Assembly (NCBI GenBank): GCA_013398275.1
Contig: VZSE01009971.1
Coordinates: forward strand, 23,810 to 87,809
Origin: Promerops cafer
Lineage: Eukaryota > Chordata > Aves > Passeriformes > Nectariniidae
Length of the DNA stretch: 64,000 nt
Reading direction: 5' to 3'
A program made the translations under genes and the position numbers. Positions within the stretch are counted from its first letter, which is position 1, and each line of letters opens with the position of its first letter. Below the pieces are notes generated by a model, which was given only the letters and a program-made list of their open reading frames with translations, ran no database searches and was not told the DNA's origin. Of the stretch, positions 1-11,500 are shown piece after piece.

Positions 1-939
1 GACACAAAGCTGCCCAAGTTTGGATGGATTTGGGTAACAAAGAGATAAAAGCTCTTCAGTTTTACTCAGGACCAGTAGCGAGATCAGCATGAACAACATC
101 ACTCAGTCATATAAAATACAGCGCAATGCAATAAAAATCCCCCATGCCTTGTTCCCCTCCACCACTCCCATTCCATCCCATGCATCGAGCAGTGCCCAGC
201 CTGTGGCTCCCTTTCCCTCAGGCTCTTCCATCCTGTCCGTGAAGCAGTGCCCAGCCTGTGCCCACCACAGTGACCGTGTCTGTGGGGTTCAAAACCTGCA
301 GAGGAAGGAGAGGGCACACCCTGCACCACAATCATACTTCACTCACTTGAAAGGGAGCAGGCAGCATCTGTTTTATCACTGCAGATATTGCAATATGACA
401 GGGTATGGTTGTTATTTCAGTGGAACTGGATCACTGATGGGTTGCCTCTGCTTTCCTCACAGAGCAGGTAAGGCTGTGCCTGACTGCAAACCACCCTCGT
501 TGTCAAACGCACAGCAGCCTCATTATTCCAGCATAATTTAGGCTGTATCACTTCAGAAGGCGTTTGAGATTTAAAAACAACAAACACAGGTGCTCTTATA
601 TGAAGATGAAAGTGCTAAATCAGCAGAGATGAGCAGGGCAAGGACAGCAGTTTGCCACAGTGGCATAATCCAGCGGGCAATATTATTCTATGGAGCCAAC
701 ACGGCAAAAAACGTTCTGGCAACCTGGGAATTGTGGTTTGGCAAGGGTTTAGCACAGGTTTGGCATGAGTTTGGCTGTCAGATTTTACCCAAGCCATGGG
801 GGGCAGGGGGGGAAGGGATGAAGTCTGCAGCTATTTTTCAGGCTTTTAGCAAGCACTCCCATATTTTTTCTACCAGGACTCCTATTCATTAAATTATGAT
901 ACAGGCTAGAGAGTCCTGCTTCTGCTCGTCTCTCTGCAG
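1..939 (+). other. LRRC52: LRRC52 intron, 3' part
   Basis: Inferred intron preceding the last LRRC52 exon. I see no coding sequence, RNA gene or recognisable repeat here. The 150-residue open frame at 89-541 has no coding character that I can recognise. Confidence 0.6.
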
Positions 940-1205
940 ATGCTGACAACATCACCTGCTACAGCCCAGCAGGCCTGCGTGCCCTGAGGATGCCAGCAGC
1001 AGAGGCACATCTCCACTTCAGCTGCCTGACCCAGCTGTACAAGCAGGACTATGTCTTTCTGTGCCTCGTTGGCTTCTGCATATTCCTTGCTGGCACCGTG
1101 GCAGCCTGGCTGGCCGGCGTCTGTGCTGTCATTTACGAGGCCCATGCCTCAAAGGGAGAGGAGGAGGACGTGGAGGAGGAGGAGGAGGAAGACACAGCCA
1201 CTTAG
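940..1205 (+). CDS. LRRC52: LRRC52, last coding exon (partial gene)
   Basis: Last coding exon of a leucine-rich-repeat membrane protein. It follows a good acceptor (pyrimidine tract, then CAG ending at 939) and starts with two bases of a split codon. It encodes about 87 residues: the end of the extracellular LRR C-terminal cap (cysteines in ITCYSP and HFSCLTQ), one transmembrane helix (roughly DYVFLCLVGF to AGVCAVIYE), and a short very acidic cytoplasmic tail (EEEDVEEEEEED) ending in TAG at 1203-1205. Family knowledge: LRRC52 is a two-exon gene whose product is a gamma subunit of SLO-type K+ channels. The sequence alone fits LRRC26/38/52/55; position immediately upstream of MGST3 selects LRRC52. 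The signal peptide and LRRs are outside the window to the left. Confidence 0.8.
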
Positions 1206-1303
1206 AATCAGCCCTTCTGAACTCCCATTGTGAGAACCAAAGGCAGGCCCTTCCTGCCTGATTTCCTAGGCTGTCCCACCCTAGATTTTTTTTTTTGAAG
1301 TTA

Positions 1304-1309
1304 AATAAA
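1304..1309 (+). terminator. LRRC52: LRRC52 poly(A) signal
   Basis: AATAAA lies 99 bases after the LRRC52 stop codon, just after a run of T, giving a short 3' UTR of roughly 120 bases. Confidence 0.7.
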
Positions 1310-2330
1310 ACTGCAAGAGAAGGAAGTATCTGTGCTCCAGTTTCACTTGCTGTGCTCCAGTTTCACTTGCTATTCTTTACCCAGTCTTCTGCCACTGGGA
1401 CTCGGGATGTTGGCAAAATATTCATTTTGGGGAGGTGTGAAAGGTGTGCACAGTGCTAGGCATTTCCACTTCCACCCTACCTTGAGACCACAGAACAGCA
1501 GGGACACAAAGACTGGCTTGAAAAGGTACTGAAATACGGGAAAGGTCCTGGCACTGTGCTGTAGCCAAGGAGGTCACCAGGCCCTTCCTGGCCAAAAAAC
1601 CCAGCAGGGCTTACAGGGATCAGCCTACACAGCTGGAGCCCCAGGGAATAACTGGATTGCTAGAGCCCCAGGGAATACAAGAACTTCCTACTGTGGAAAG
1701 ACAAAGAGATTAAAACCAGGACTTTTAGGAGCCCAGGATCCCACTGGTGCTTCCTTTCTTTCCCAGTACACTGGTGACAGCAAAAGAACTCTCTGTGCTC
1801 CTGCAGTGCAGCCAGACCGCCTGTGCCTCCACTGTTGTATGTACATTTACAGAACTGGAAAGTCCAGCTCTGCTTTTGTGTCACAGAACCCTAAAACTGG
1901 AATGTTTTATAAAGTAAAAATATTGCTTACACGCTCTCCAAATATTCTTGGAAATGGATTGTGTGTCCATACCAAAGTGTCAGAGTTACATCCACAGGGA
2001 GTTGTAAGATCCTTGTTACCACCAGCGCTGGGAATAGCCAAGGGCAGTATCTGCTTACATGACCCAGCACAGCAACTCCACGTGTGAAACACACTGCAGG
2101 GTCTGGTGAGCTAACAGGGAAACCAGGAGATTTCAGCAAGCACAGTGTGAATTACCAAACTGCAGACTGCGAACCAAAGCTGAGAGCTCTTAGCTATAAT
2201 GGATATGGCAAAAAGGGTGTGGGGGAAAGGCTGAGGATAGGATGTCTGTGTGCCGGGGACGCGGGCAGAGAGCGTCATGGCAAATCCCTCCGCAGATGCA
2301 CAGCAATCCCCATCCCACTCTTCTGTGGCA
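1310..2330. other. LRRC52-MGST3 intergenic interval
   Basis: No gene seen. It holds a perfect 20-base tandem duplication (1331-1350 and 1351-1370, TGTGCTCCAGTTTCACTTGC). A second short repeat, GAGCCCCAGGGAATA, occurs twice about 30 bases apart within 1,630-1,680. GC content rises sharply after about 2,330, where the MGST3 promoter region begins. Confidence 0.5.
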
Positions 2331-2620
2331 GCAGTGAGACTGATCGCGCCTGGCCGAGCCCCGGCCCNCCGCCTGGGCTGCTCCGCGCCGCGCTGAGGGT
2401 GAGTGCGGGGCCGGGGGGCAGGGGGATGCTCCCAGGGCACGGTAACTCAGGCTGTCCCCATGGAAAACGGAGGAAGCGCCCTGGGCATCTCCCAGCCGAG
2501 GGAGGCTCCGGGGAAAAGGGGCTGCGGGACGAGCGGGCTGGGCAGGGCTCGGCCCCGGGAGCGAACGGGTGTGCGGGGCGACAAAAGGCTCTGCTGGCTC
2601 CAAGGGCTGAGCTTACATCG
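2330..2620 (+). promoter_or_regulatory. MGST3: MGST3 CpG-rich promoter and non-coding exon 1
   Basis: A CpG- and GC-rich stretch contains a strong donor (GTGAGT at 2399-2404) after a GC-rich leader, with no MGST3 coding sequence before it. The first MGST3 coding exon has an acceptor seven bases before its ATG, so a non-coding first exon ending at 2398 is the natural partner. The transcription start cannot be placed. One ambiguous base (N) lies at 2368. Downstream, at 2675-2688, is TGCTGACTCACAGC, an AP-1/Maf-type element in intron 1. Confidence 0.55.
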
Positions 2621-4139
2621 GGTAATCCGGTCCGAATCCACGCGTGGGTCTGTTCAAGGAGCCTTAATGCGCTTTGCTGACTCACAGCAGCTGCAGCGTT
2701 GTGGCAAAGTCGGAAAGGACCCTTTTTCTGCTGCCGCTCTGTGCCGCGTCATGCTCCAAAATCTCGTGTCTGTGGCTCCAGCCGGAAACATCGCAGGGTT
2801 AAAAGGTAGAAATTGAGTCTTGAGCATCGTGACGGTGCCTGTCAGCAAAGCCCTTGCAGCTGCGGGCTAAGGTTGCTGAAACGCTCCGGACACCACAATC
2901 CGGAAACGACCGTGGGAGTCCTGGTGACTTTGGAGTGCTTTATATGCTTTAAATTATGAGAGCAAAGGCTTGAGGTACACTTTGATATCACTAGTGTAAG
3001 AGTAGCAGTTTTATGACACACCTGGTTTAATGCTTTGCCGTGCTCTTTGCTCCAAAGATAAACTCCCAGATTATAACTTAGTTCTGGAAGATAAAATGCC
3101 TGGTTCTCCAACAACCTTGTAATTTGAAGGGGGAAATGTGACCACCAATCTGCTCTACGTGTTCTATTTTTAGTGTCACCTGTCAGGTGCTAACCTCAGT
3201 TACAGGTGCATGCAACTGACTTTTCTTCATTACTTCAGGGTTTTAATATTCTTACTGATAATTGTTTACCACACTTCCTGTGGACAAAGCCAGCTGTTGT
3301 CATCACCTTGCTCCATCAATGATAATCCTTTGCAAATGAGAAATAAAACCCTCTGGTCCCCAAAGATCCCTTGTGAGGGGTGCAAGAGGAAGACTTTGCA
3401 GCAGTTCCCTGAGGTGGCCTGTTTTTCCCCACACTGACAGATTGTGCTGGTGGGTCAGTGCAGGAGACACCAAAACCTCACTACGTCATGGAGGCACCAT
3501 CTGGAGATAGGCACCAACTGGGGTTTGATTGGGAGATTTATCTCTGTGCTGGAGGGAGGTCTCTGCTGTCTTCTGCTGTGCTGTGTCATGCAGCACCCTC
3601 CAGGGTCACCCAGACAGGCGTCTGGGGTTTGGGGTTGTGCAGGATGCTTGTGGGGAAGGGCCCCTGTGCAGTCAGGAGGGAGCTGGAGTGCTCTGTGTGG
3701 GGCAGGGCAGGCTTGTGGGGGCTGGTGAGCAGCAAAGAGTGAGAATGTGGAATGTGGGGCAGCATGGCAGAGGCTGCAGGATGCACCTTCTGCCCCAAGC
3801 TTCTGTCTCAGGCCTGCATGAGGGAGCACAGAACCATTAAACAAAAGCCACACAGGCCCTGGTGTCCCCTGGCTGATGGTGCAGATGTCATGGCAGTAGC
3901 TGTGTGTTGTTGGAGCTGTTCACCAGTTTGTGACTCTGAGAGGCTTCCTGGGAGCTGCAGGGCTGAGCATCGGCCATCTGGCCAGTGGCTCTTTACCCAA
4001 AAGCTCAGTTATCATTGCCATGGTGGTGGGATTTATTAGTATTTTATATAAGGATGACCTTAGCAGTACAAATTAATCATTGATGTAGCCCAGCTCCTTC
4101 CAGCTCAGGGGAGGTTCTATTATAATTCCCAATTTACCT

Positions 4140-4335
4140 CTTATCCTCAGAACTCACCCAGTTTCCTGTTGAATTTATGAGAAGTGCCTGCATTCACAAA
4201 ATCCCTTGGAAGGAATCCCACAGGTCTGGTTCCCAGTGCATGAAGAAACATCTCTCTTAGGGAACAGGCTGGAAACAAACTGACTTCATCTGGTGGCCCC
4301 CAGCTCTGGGGCTGGAAAGGCCCATGAGTTTCTGC
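4140..4335 (-). repeat. Degenerate CR1-like fragment in MGST3 intron 1
   Basis: The stretch around 4,175-4,260 (GTGCCTGCATTCACAAAATCC, then a 'ccacaggtctggttcc' and 'gaagaaacatctctc' pattern) resembles the antisense of an old CR1 3' region. It is strongly diverged and the boundaries are approximate. Confidence 0.4.
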
Positions 4336-4582
4336 CCAAGCTGCACTAAGGATCTCCAGACACCACTTCCCACCAATGTTTAGGTGATTTTAAGGCTTGC
4401 TTGACAGGAACTATGCAGAGAACTCCTGGTTTGTGCAGGCTCCAAAAGGTACAAATTCCTTCAGCCAGTCCCTGTGCTGGTAGCTTTTGGGGTCCAAGCT
4501 CAGCAACTCTTCCACGCACCCATATCATGTGTTGCCACTTCCCCAAAATATTCACGGGCTCCCTTTCTCTGGCAGCACCACA

Positions 4583-7441
4583 ATGGCTGTTCTCTCCAAG
4601 GAATATGGCTACGTCATGCTGACTGGGGCCGCCAGCTTTGTCCTGGTCATGCACCTCGCCATAAATGTGGGCAAGGCCCGCAAGAAGTACCGTGTGGAGG
4701 TGAGTGCTCAGGCTGAGGGGATGGCAGGGTTGGAGCCAGTCTGCTGACAAGCTGGGTGACACCTTTGAGGTGACTTGCTGACATTTCCTGCCCCACCACA
4801 CAGATGTAGAAGGGATGGAGCTGCCATGGCTCTCCTGATAGCATAACAGAGCTTGGGATCTGGGACATCAGGTGCCTGGCACCAAGCTGAAAGCATGTGG
4901 CTTTGAGCTTGGCAGCACTGATGGGCAAGACACTGCTCGGCCCTTTTTCCTGCAAATAAGACTTGATGCAGCACTGAGGAGAAAGGGGTCATAGTGGCAC
5001 AAAAGTGACAGGAGGGTTTCTCAAACTCAGGGGGAGCATGTGAGCCCTGTCACAAGTCTTTCAAGTGACCTTCCCTCAGCATCTATTGGGAATTGCCTTT
5101 AGGCCAGGCAGAGCTGTGGGCTGGGTGGGGACAGTTGTGAGTCAGTGCCATGGCATGCAGTGGCTGCTGTGCCACTTGGCTTCAGCACAAGCCACTGCTC
5201 CTTTGCTCCTTTCACCACTTCACTCATGGAAGTGACAAGCAGGGGTGGGCACGAGGACAGCTCCAGCTGCCTGTTGGGGTGATCCCATTCCTGCTGCATC
5301 AGGTCAGGATTGGAGCAAATGTACCCAGTGTGAGTGGTGCACAGAGGGCTGGATTTGAGGCCTGGGGAAGCCTCTGCAGCCGGCAGCAGCTCCAGGAAGG
5401 CAGTGACCTTGAACACAGCTTTTGTGGGCCCCAGGGCAGGCACAGACTCTAATCTGCCACTGCAGGTTGGTCTTGCAAGCACCCAGGCAGCCCTGGGCTC
5501 CTGGGGAGAGGAGCTGCAGGCCACGCTTGGTGATGCTTTGCTGCTGGTTTATTTTTTGGCAGTACCCAGCCATGTACAGCACAGACCCTGAGCACGGGCA
5601 GATATTCAACTGCATCCAGCGCGCGCACCAGAACACGTGAGTGACACCTTTGAACGGGGGCCTTGGAACACACAGGGCTGAGGGCCAGGGCCCACAGCCC
5701 CAGAGGTGCTGCTGCCACTGCTTTGCTTCAGGCTCAGCAGGAAGGCCGTGCTGGCTCCTTCCCATGCCTTAAACCGTGGGATGGTGCTGTGAAGCCGTCT
5801 CCTCTTCCCCAGTTCCCACCAATTTGCTTCCATGGGTAGATCTTAAGGCATGAGGAATCTTGTTTCCAGAAGGTGCTGATGTGTTGTGCTGCCCAGGTCT
5901 CCCTCCTGTGGACAGGCTGCACATCAGAGGCGTGCTGGGAAGCACAACTCCTGGGGAATGTTTAGAGTGGCTTAGGGAACAAAATGGAAAGAGTGGGTGG
6001 GTGGGTGTCCTGGGAGAGAGCCACAGGCTGGGAGGAAGCCCCTAAAACTCTGTGTGCTCAGATCCCTTCTTTCCTCAGCCACAGCACTGAGCACAGAGAC
6101 TCGTAATGAGCCCAAAATGTCCTTGGCAGGGAATGTTTGCAGTTTCTGCCCTTCTGGAGCTTTGTCTTTGTAAGCAACCTGAGCACAAACACAACCTCCT
6201 CACTTTTATTTTCAGATTGGAAGTCTACCCTGCCTTCCTGTTCTTTTTAGGCACTGGTGGACTCTACCACCCGGTAAGTGATGCAGAACTCTGCTCTGGC
6301 TCCCTGACCTGGGCAGGGTGGGGAGCAGGAGGCCAAGACAGCCCTATCAGTAGCCACATCACACTTAACAGCAGTGCCTCTTAAAATTTAGTTGTAGAAG
6401 GTCTTCTGCAGGAGAATCACAAGTAATAAACTCATTACTGCTGTTTCAGCTATCAGAGCCCTTCTCTTCCCCTAAAGGTGCCTTGTTAGACAAAGCAAAG
6501 CATTTGCAGCCTCCAGTCACGGAGTGGGAAGAATCCCTCCAGCCCAGTTTTTCCAAGCCCTGCCAAAGGAAGTCAACAAAAGCCTGGATTATTTTTAACT
6601 GAAAGATGCAGACAGCTTGGGGAGGAGGCAGGCACATGGGAGAGGCCAAATCCAGTAGCTGTCTTTGCCATCAAAAGACAAATTAGGTCTTTCCTGAAGA
6701 CAGACTCCTTTTCCAAGAGGGAAGGAAGCAGCATAGGCACATCTGGCAAATGGGAGCCACGTTGGTGTGAGCTCTAAATTAAGAGTCAAGGTGGAAGTTT
6801 GGAAGACCTGCTGGAAGCAATGGAGCAGGGCTTGGAGCAGCAGCTGCCTCCACAATCCTGGTCCTTGCTCTGGCTCACCAGGGGTGAAATGAGATTTAGC
6901 ACCTGGTTGCCTGCATTACTTTGCTCAAGCCTCCAAAGCCTTTAATGCTTCTCCTCTCTCTGCAGCGAGTTGCCACAGGGCTTGGCATTGCCTGGATCGT
7001 TGGGAGGCTCCTCTATGCCTATGGCTACTACACAGGAGGTAGGACTGTACCCTGCAGCACACACTGTTGAGACTCAGGTCTCCTACAGTGACCTCAGGAC
7101 TCTGCTCCCAGCCAGGTGTGGAGGAAAGGGTGCAGGTCTACACTGCAGCACGCTCTTCTTGCTCTTGGGAAGAGCTCTCATCCAGCAGGGATGCCTACCC
7201 TAAGAGGCCTGAGCTGGTGCCTGCTGTTTTGCCCTGGGGATTTCCCTTTGGTTCCTGCTCCCTCTTCCATCTCCAGGCTGGGCTAGTCTTTCATTGACAA
7301 ATCCTGCTTTTTTTTCCAGATCCCAAAAACCGAAGGAGAGGGGCCCTTGGTTCTGTGGCGCTCCTTGGGCTGGTGGGCACAGGAATCTATTCAGGCTGCC
7401 AGCACCTGGGCTGGGTCTGCCAGCAGGGGTGCAGAAGCTAA
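4583..7441 (+). CDS. MGST3: Microsomal glutathione S-transferase 3
   Basis: Coding exons: 4583-4699, 5563-5636, 6216-6273, 6966-7038 and 7320-7441 (444 nt with stop, 147 residues; human 152). All junctions are GT-AG and in phase. The protein begins MAVLSKEYGYVMLTGAASF and continues with the MAPEG-family segments YSTDPEHGQIFNCIQRAHQ, FLGTGGLYHP and GLGIAWIVGRLLYAYGYY, near-identical to vertebrate MGST3. It is a small four-helix ER/outer-mitochondrial membrane enzyme with glutathione-dependent transferase and peroxidase activity, including leukotriene C4 formation. The first coding exon starts at acceptor 4574-4575, so the 5' UTR is split by an intron of about 2.2 kb. The C-terminus (WVCQQGCRS) is shorter than and different from the human one but still carries two cysteines; human tail cysteines are reported to be acylated. 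The gene is complete and intact, convergent with ALDH9A1. Confidence 0.97.
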
Positions 7442-7506
7442 AGGGACTTTTCTTCTGTTTTCTTTTAGAACATTTGGCTTCCTGTGTTTTTTCCCTTTGC
7501 TTTCTC

Positions 7507-7512
7507 AATAAA
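7507..7512 (+). terminator. MGST3: MGST3 poly(A) signal
   Basis: AATAAA 66 bases after the MGST3 stop codon, followed by T-rich sequence. It gives a very short 3' UTR. Confidence 0.75.
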
Positions 7513-7764
7513 AGAAAGTTGTCCATTCTGTATTTTCATTCTAAAGTTACAGAAGGTTTTCTTTAGAAGCTCTGCAGAATGCTAGAACTACTCTGGTATT
7601 GTAGGACTACAGACATCTCTCTGTCAGGCAGAAATGTTCCTTCTAGCTTTTATGATTTTAGTGATCAAATAGCCACCTTGCAGCTCATTTAACCCATACA
7701 GCAACAGCCCCATTTCTGGACTCCTCAATTCATGTCACGCTGAGAAGATGTTCCAGAGTAAGTA
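7513..7764. other. MGST3-ALDH9A1 convergent intergenic gap
   Basis: About 250 bases between the two poly(A) signals. AT-rich, with no gene or repeat recognised. Confidence 0.5.
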
Positions 7765-7770
7765 TTTATT
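7765..7770 (-). terminator. ALDH9A1: ALDH9A1 poly(A) signal (best candidate)
   Basis: AATAAA on the minus strand (TTTATT on plus), about 750 bases after the stop codon at 8522. It implies a 3' UTR of about 770 bases ending near 7,750. The signals of the convergent MGST3 and ALDH9A1 genes are about 253 bases apart. Confidence 0.6.
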
Positions 7771-8521
7771 TGATTGCTAAAAAAAAAAGATGTAAGCAAA
7801 CAATTGAAGCTGTTGCTTCATCTTGTGTATAAAGAACAGTAAGTTTACAGGAAGGAAGGGAGATAGCTTTCACTATTCTGTGCTGGAGCTCACCACCACT
7901 CCTGAGTGGAGGTGGTTCTCAGGGCCATGCCTGGCCCAGGCAGCATCAGCCAACCCTCCCCACAATGTTTTGTCCCATTTGTAAGTAAGGTACAGATAGA
8001 GAAAAACAAAACTTGAGGTTACCAAGGGTCTAGAGGGAATAAAGAATGCTACACTTAAGGCTTTTATGTGGTTACCAAATAGACAGGGTCAGGATAGTTA
8101 CAGGATATCATTGTGTCCAAGAGCTTATACATGCATTGAGTAGGGTCCTAACTTTTAAGAAGCCAGAACTGAAGCTGATGGAGGGTGGAAGACAATGGGA
8201 ATCAAGGCACACAGCCTGGGAAGCCTGGGCCTGGCCTTGGCCACTGACAAGCCTCTGGTAACACCTCTGTGGCTGCAGGAGCTGCTGCTAAAAGCCAGAT
8301 TGGTGTCTCCTGCTCTGAGCTTCCCATTGTCCACCAGCCAGGTCAGAGCTGAGCCCTGTGTGTACAACCCCCCTTTGCAGGAGCAGGGTGGCTAAATGCT
8401 GCTCCAGCTCTTTCCCCCGGGCACTGACAACTGTAGGGTACTTTACTGCTGTGTACATGATCCACATCTCTGGCTGGCAGAAAGAGCTGCCTGATGCTCC
8501 CCTGAGCAGGCCCCAGAGCCA

Positions 8522-11500
8522 CTAAAACACAGACTCCACATCACCCATCTCCACGCAGACAGTCTTCAGCTGCGAGTAGTACTCGATGGCCGCCCGGCCG
8601 TTCTCCCTGCCAAACCCTGCAGGGAAGAGCTGGAGTGAGGACCCAGCCCCAGGCAGTGCCAGCGGCCACTCGCAGCCCCTGGAGCTGCCATGTACCAGGG
8701 GAGGTCACACAGAGCTCACCTGAGGACTTGTATCCCCCAAAAGGCAGCTCCACAGGGCTGACGTTGTAGTTGTTGATGAAGCACATCCCAGCCTTGAGAG
8801 CAGCCACTACCCTGTGAGCCTTCTGGATATCCCTGCAGGAAAAGGGCAATTCAGCTGGATCCTCTCCTTCCCTGCCAGGCAACATCCACTGGAGAAAGGC
8901 CAGCAGGCCACACTGCTTTTTGGAGACCAGCCTGCCCTACTCTGTCTTTGCCTGCTCAAAGGAGGCAGCACCAATTCCCAAGGATGCTCCAAGTGCATTC
9001 AAATCAAGAGGGCAGGACAAGGACACCAGCAATACAGAGTGGGGCAAGTAGCCAACAGCAGCACAGCGGGCTCCTGATGCATCCTGGAGGTGCAGGAAGG
9101 CAGGCAGCAGGCCAAGCCAGGCTGGGAGGAACCCAAGGGACAGCTGGGCCCACCCAGGAGATGTGCAGTCATTTACAGATTGCCCTTTTGGCAATCCCTT
9201 GCTTCAGCTTTTCTGGAAGAGGATACCCATGCCCAGGCACTGCAAGAGACTGCAGTGATTTGCTGTTCATTTCCCCTCCCCAGAATGATTCCACAACACT
9301 GCCCAGTCATACCTGGTGAAGACACCACCTGCCAGGCCAAATTTAGTGGCATTGGCTCTCTCCACAACCTCCTCCTCCGTGTCAAAGGGCAGGATGGCCA
9401 TGACAGGCCCAAAGATCTCTTCCTTCACACATGTCATGTCATCCTTGCAGTTCCCTGGAAGCGTGGCAGAGCACAAGTGCTTCAGGAGGAAGAGCAGCAG
9501 CACAGCCTGTGCACTCAGCAACCCACACAGCCCTGGAGACAGCACCCAGCATGACAGAGCAGCCAGGGACACCCTGCACCTCAAAAGCACCGACGACACC
9601 ATTCCTGTCAGGCCCTCCAACAGCACAGATTTCCCTGGATGCAGCTCTTGGAAGCCTCAGCTCTCTCTAGGACCCCCATCCAAGTGCCAGTCCATGCTGG
9701 GGACATCACAAAAGCTGAACTCAGCTTTCTCAGGAGAAATCCCACAACATCCATGGTACCACAACTGAGATGGATCCTACCTAACACACAGGGGCACATG
9801 TAGTAGCCATTCTTCAGCTTCGGGTCATCTGGCACATACAGGTCCCCACCACACAGCACCTCTGCCCCCTGGAAAAGAGCCAAGAGAAGAAGGGATGCAG
9901 GCACATCCAGGAGCATCCTGCCCAGCTCTGTCTGGCCCTTGGCCTATCCCAGCAGGCTCTGCTAAAGCATTTGTCCCCATCTTTCTTATAAGCCCCTGTT
10001 ATGTACTGAAATCCTGCAATCAGGTGTCCCCAGAGCCTTCTCCTCTCCAGGCTAAACCACCCCAACTCTCAGCCTTTCCTCGTGTGTTTTTCCTGTGCTG
10101 AGGATTCCAGAGCTTGAAGTGGGGTCTCACCAGAGCAGGTCAGAGGGGCAGAATCCCCCCTCACCTGCTGCCCACGCTGCTCTGGATGCAGCCCAGGACA
10201 CTGGGGGTTTCTGGGTGCCAGCACACATGGCTGGGGCATGTCCAGCCTCTCATCCACCTCCCACATCCTTCCTCGCAGGACTGCTCCATCTGCTCATCCC
10301 CCAGCCTGGATTGATAGCAGGGGTTGCTCTGACCCAGGTGCAGCACCTTGTACTTGGCTCAAATCACCTCCCTGTCCTCCACGTGCCTTAACACAAGTTC
10401 TGGGAGGATCTGTTCCGTGATCTTTCCACAGTCACAGCGGTGAGGCTGACGGGTCTGTAATTCCCAGGCTTTTGTCCACCCTTTATGAAAATGGGTGTTT
10501 CTTCTTTTCCAGTCACTTGGGACTTCACCTGACTGCCATGACTTTTCAAGTATCATGGAAAATGGCTCAGCAACTACATCAGCCAATTCTCTGAGGACCC
10601 CGGGACACATCCCATCAGATCCCACAGACTTCTGTGTCTAGTGGTCCAACACACCCACTGAGTAAACCAAAATAACCAAAAAAAACCAGCTTAACTGAGA
10701 AGGCACAGGGGAGGAGAGCAGCTGGCAGTGTGTTTGTCTAACAGGAGAGACATTTCAGGGCAGTCACAAGGCAGCATCACAATCTCACCTGCTCCTTTGC
10801 CTGCTTGATAAAGCCTTGCACACGATTCAGGTGGGGCTTGTTGATGAGGGCTCCCATCCGTGTGTCTTCCAGAAGAGGGTCTCCAATTTTGATTTTCTGG
10901 GTGCGTTTCACCACTTCTTTTGTGAAGGTATCCAGGATCTTCCTCTCCACAAACACCCGGGTGCCATTGCAGCACACCTGGGACACGGGACAGGCAGCTC
11001 AGAATAGGAAACACAGCACTCCACAGTCCCTTCCCTGCTTGGGTCCTGCTCCAGAGGCTCTTGGAAAAGCCCCTCCATAGCTGCAACAACAGCTAACTTG
11101 TCCCTGGGGACAAGGAACACAAGGAGATTACCTGGGGGCTGTGACTGCACTGAACAGTCCTTGCTGGACACAGTGGTTCTGATGCCACCAGGTGGCAAAA
11201 ACGCATCAGGTCACCAGCAGCAGAGCCCTTGAGCTGACTTCTGAATTCCCAGAAGTGACCCCACTAAGCAAATTTGCTGACAGGATTACACAAAACCTGC
11301 AGCACAGGTGGATATCCCGAATTTGGGAAGGACAGAACCCTGTCCTCAGGCTCAGCACACCAGGCTGGAGCCTGCTGCCCCTCCAAGGGACCCCAGCACA
11401 GCTTCTCCTGACCTGTGAGTGCCAGACTGGTGCCCAGGGCACAGAAGCAGCTGTGCTGAGCTGGGTGCTTGGTGCCAGGGAGGCTCCATGTCTGGGAAGG

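Noticed and set aside
2084..2680. 198-residue plus frame over the MGST3 promoter
   Set aside because: Spans an ambiguous base and the non-coding exon 1/intron 1 boundary; low-complexity CpG-island translation.
10359..10625. Minus frame with reverse-transcriptase motifs as a possible gene
   Set aside because: It matches the CR1 ORF2 segment, is truncated and internally deleted, and sits in an intron.
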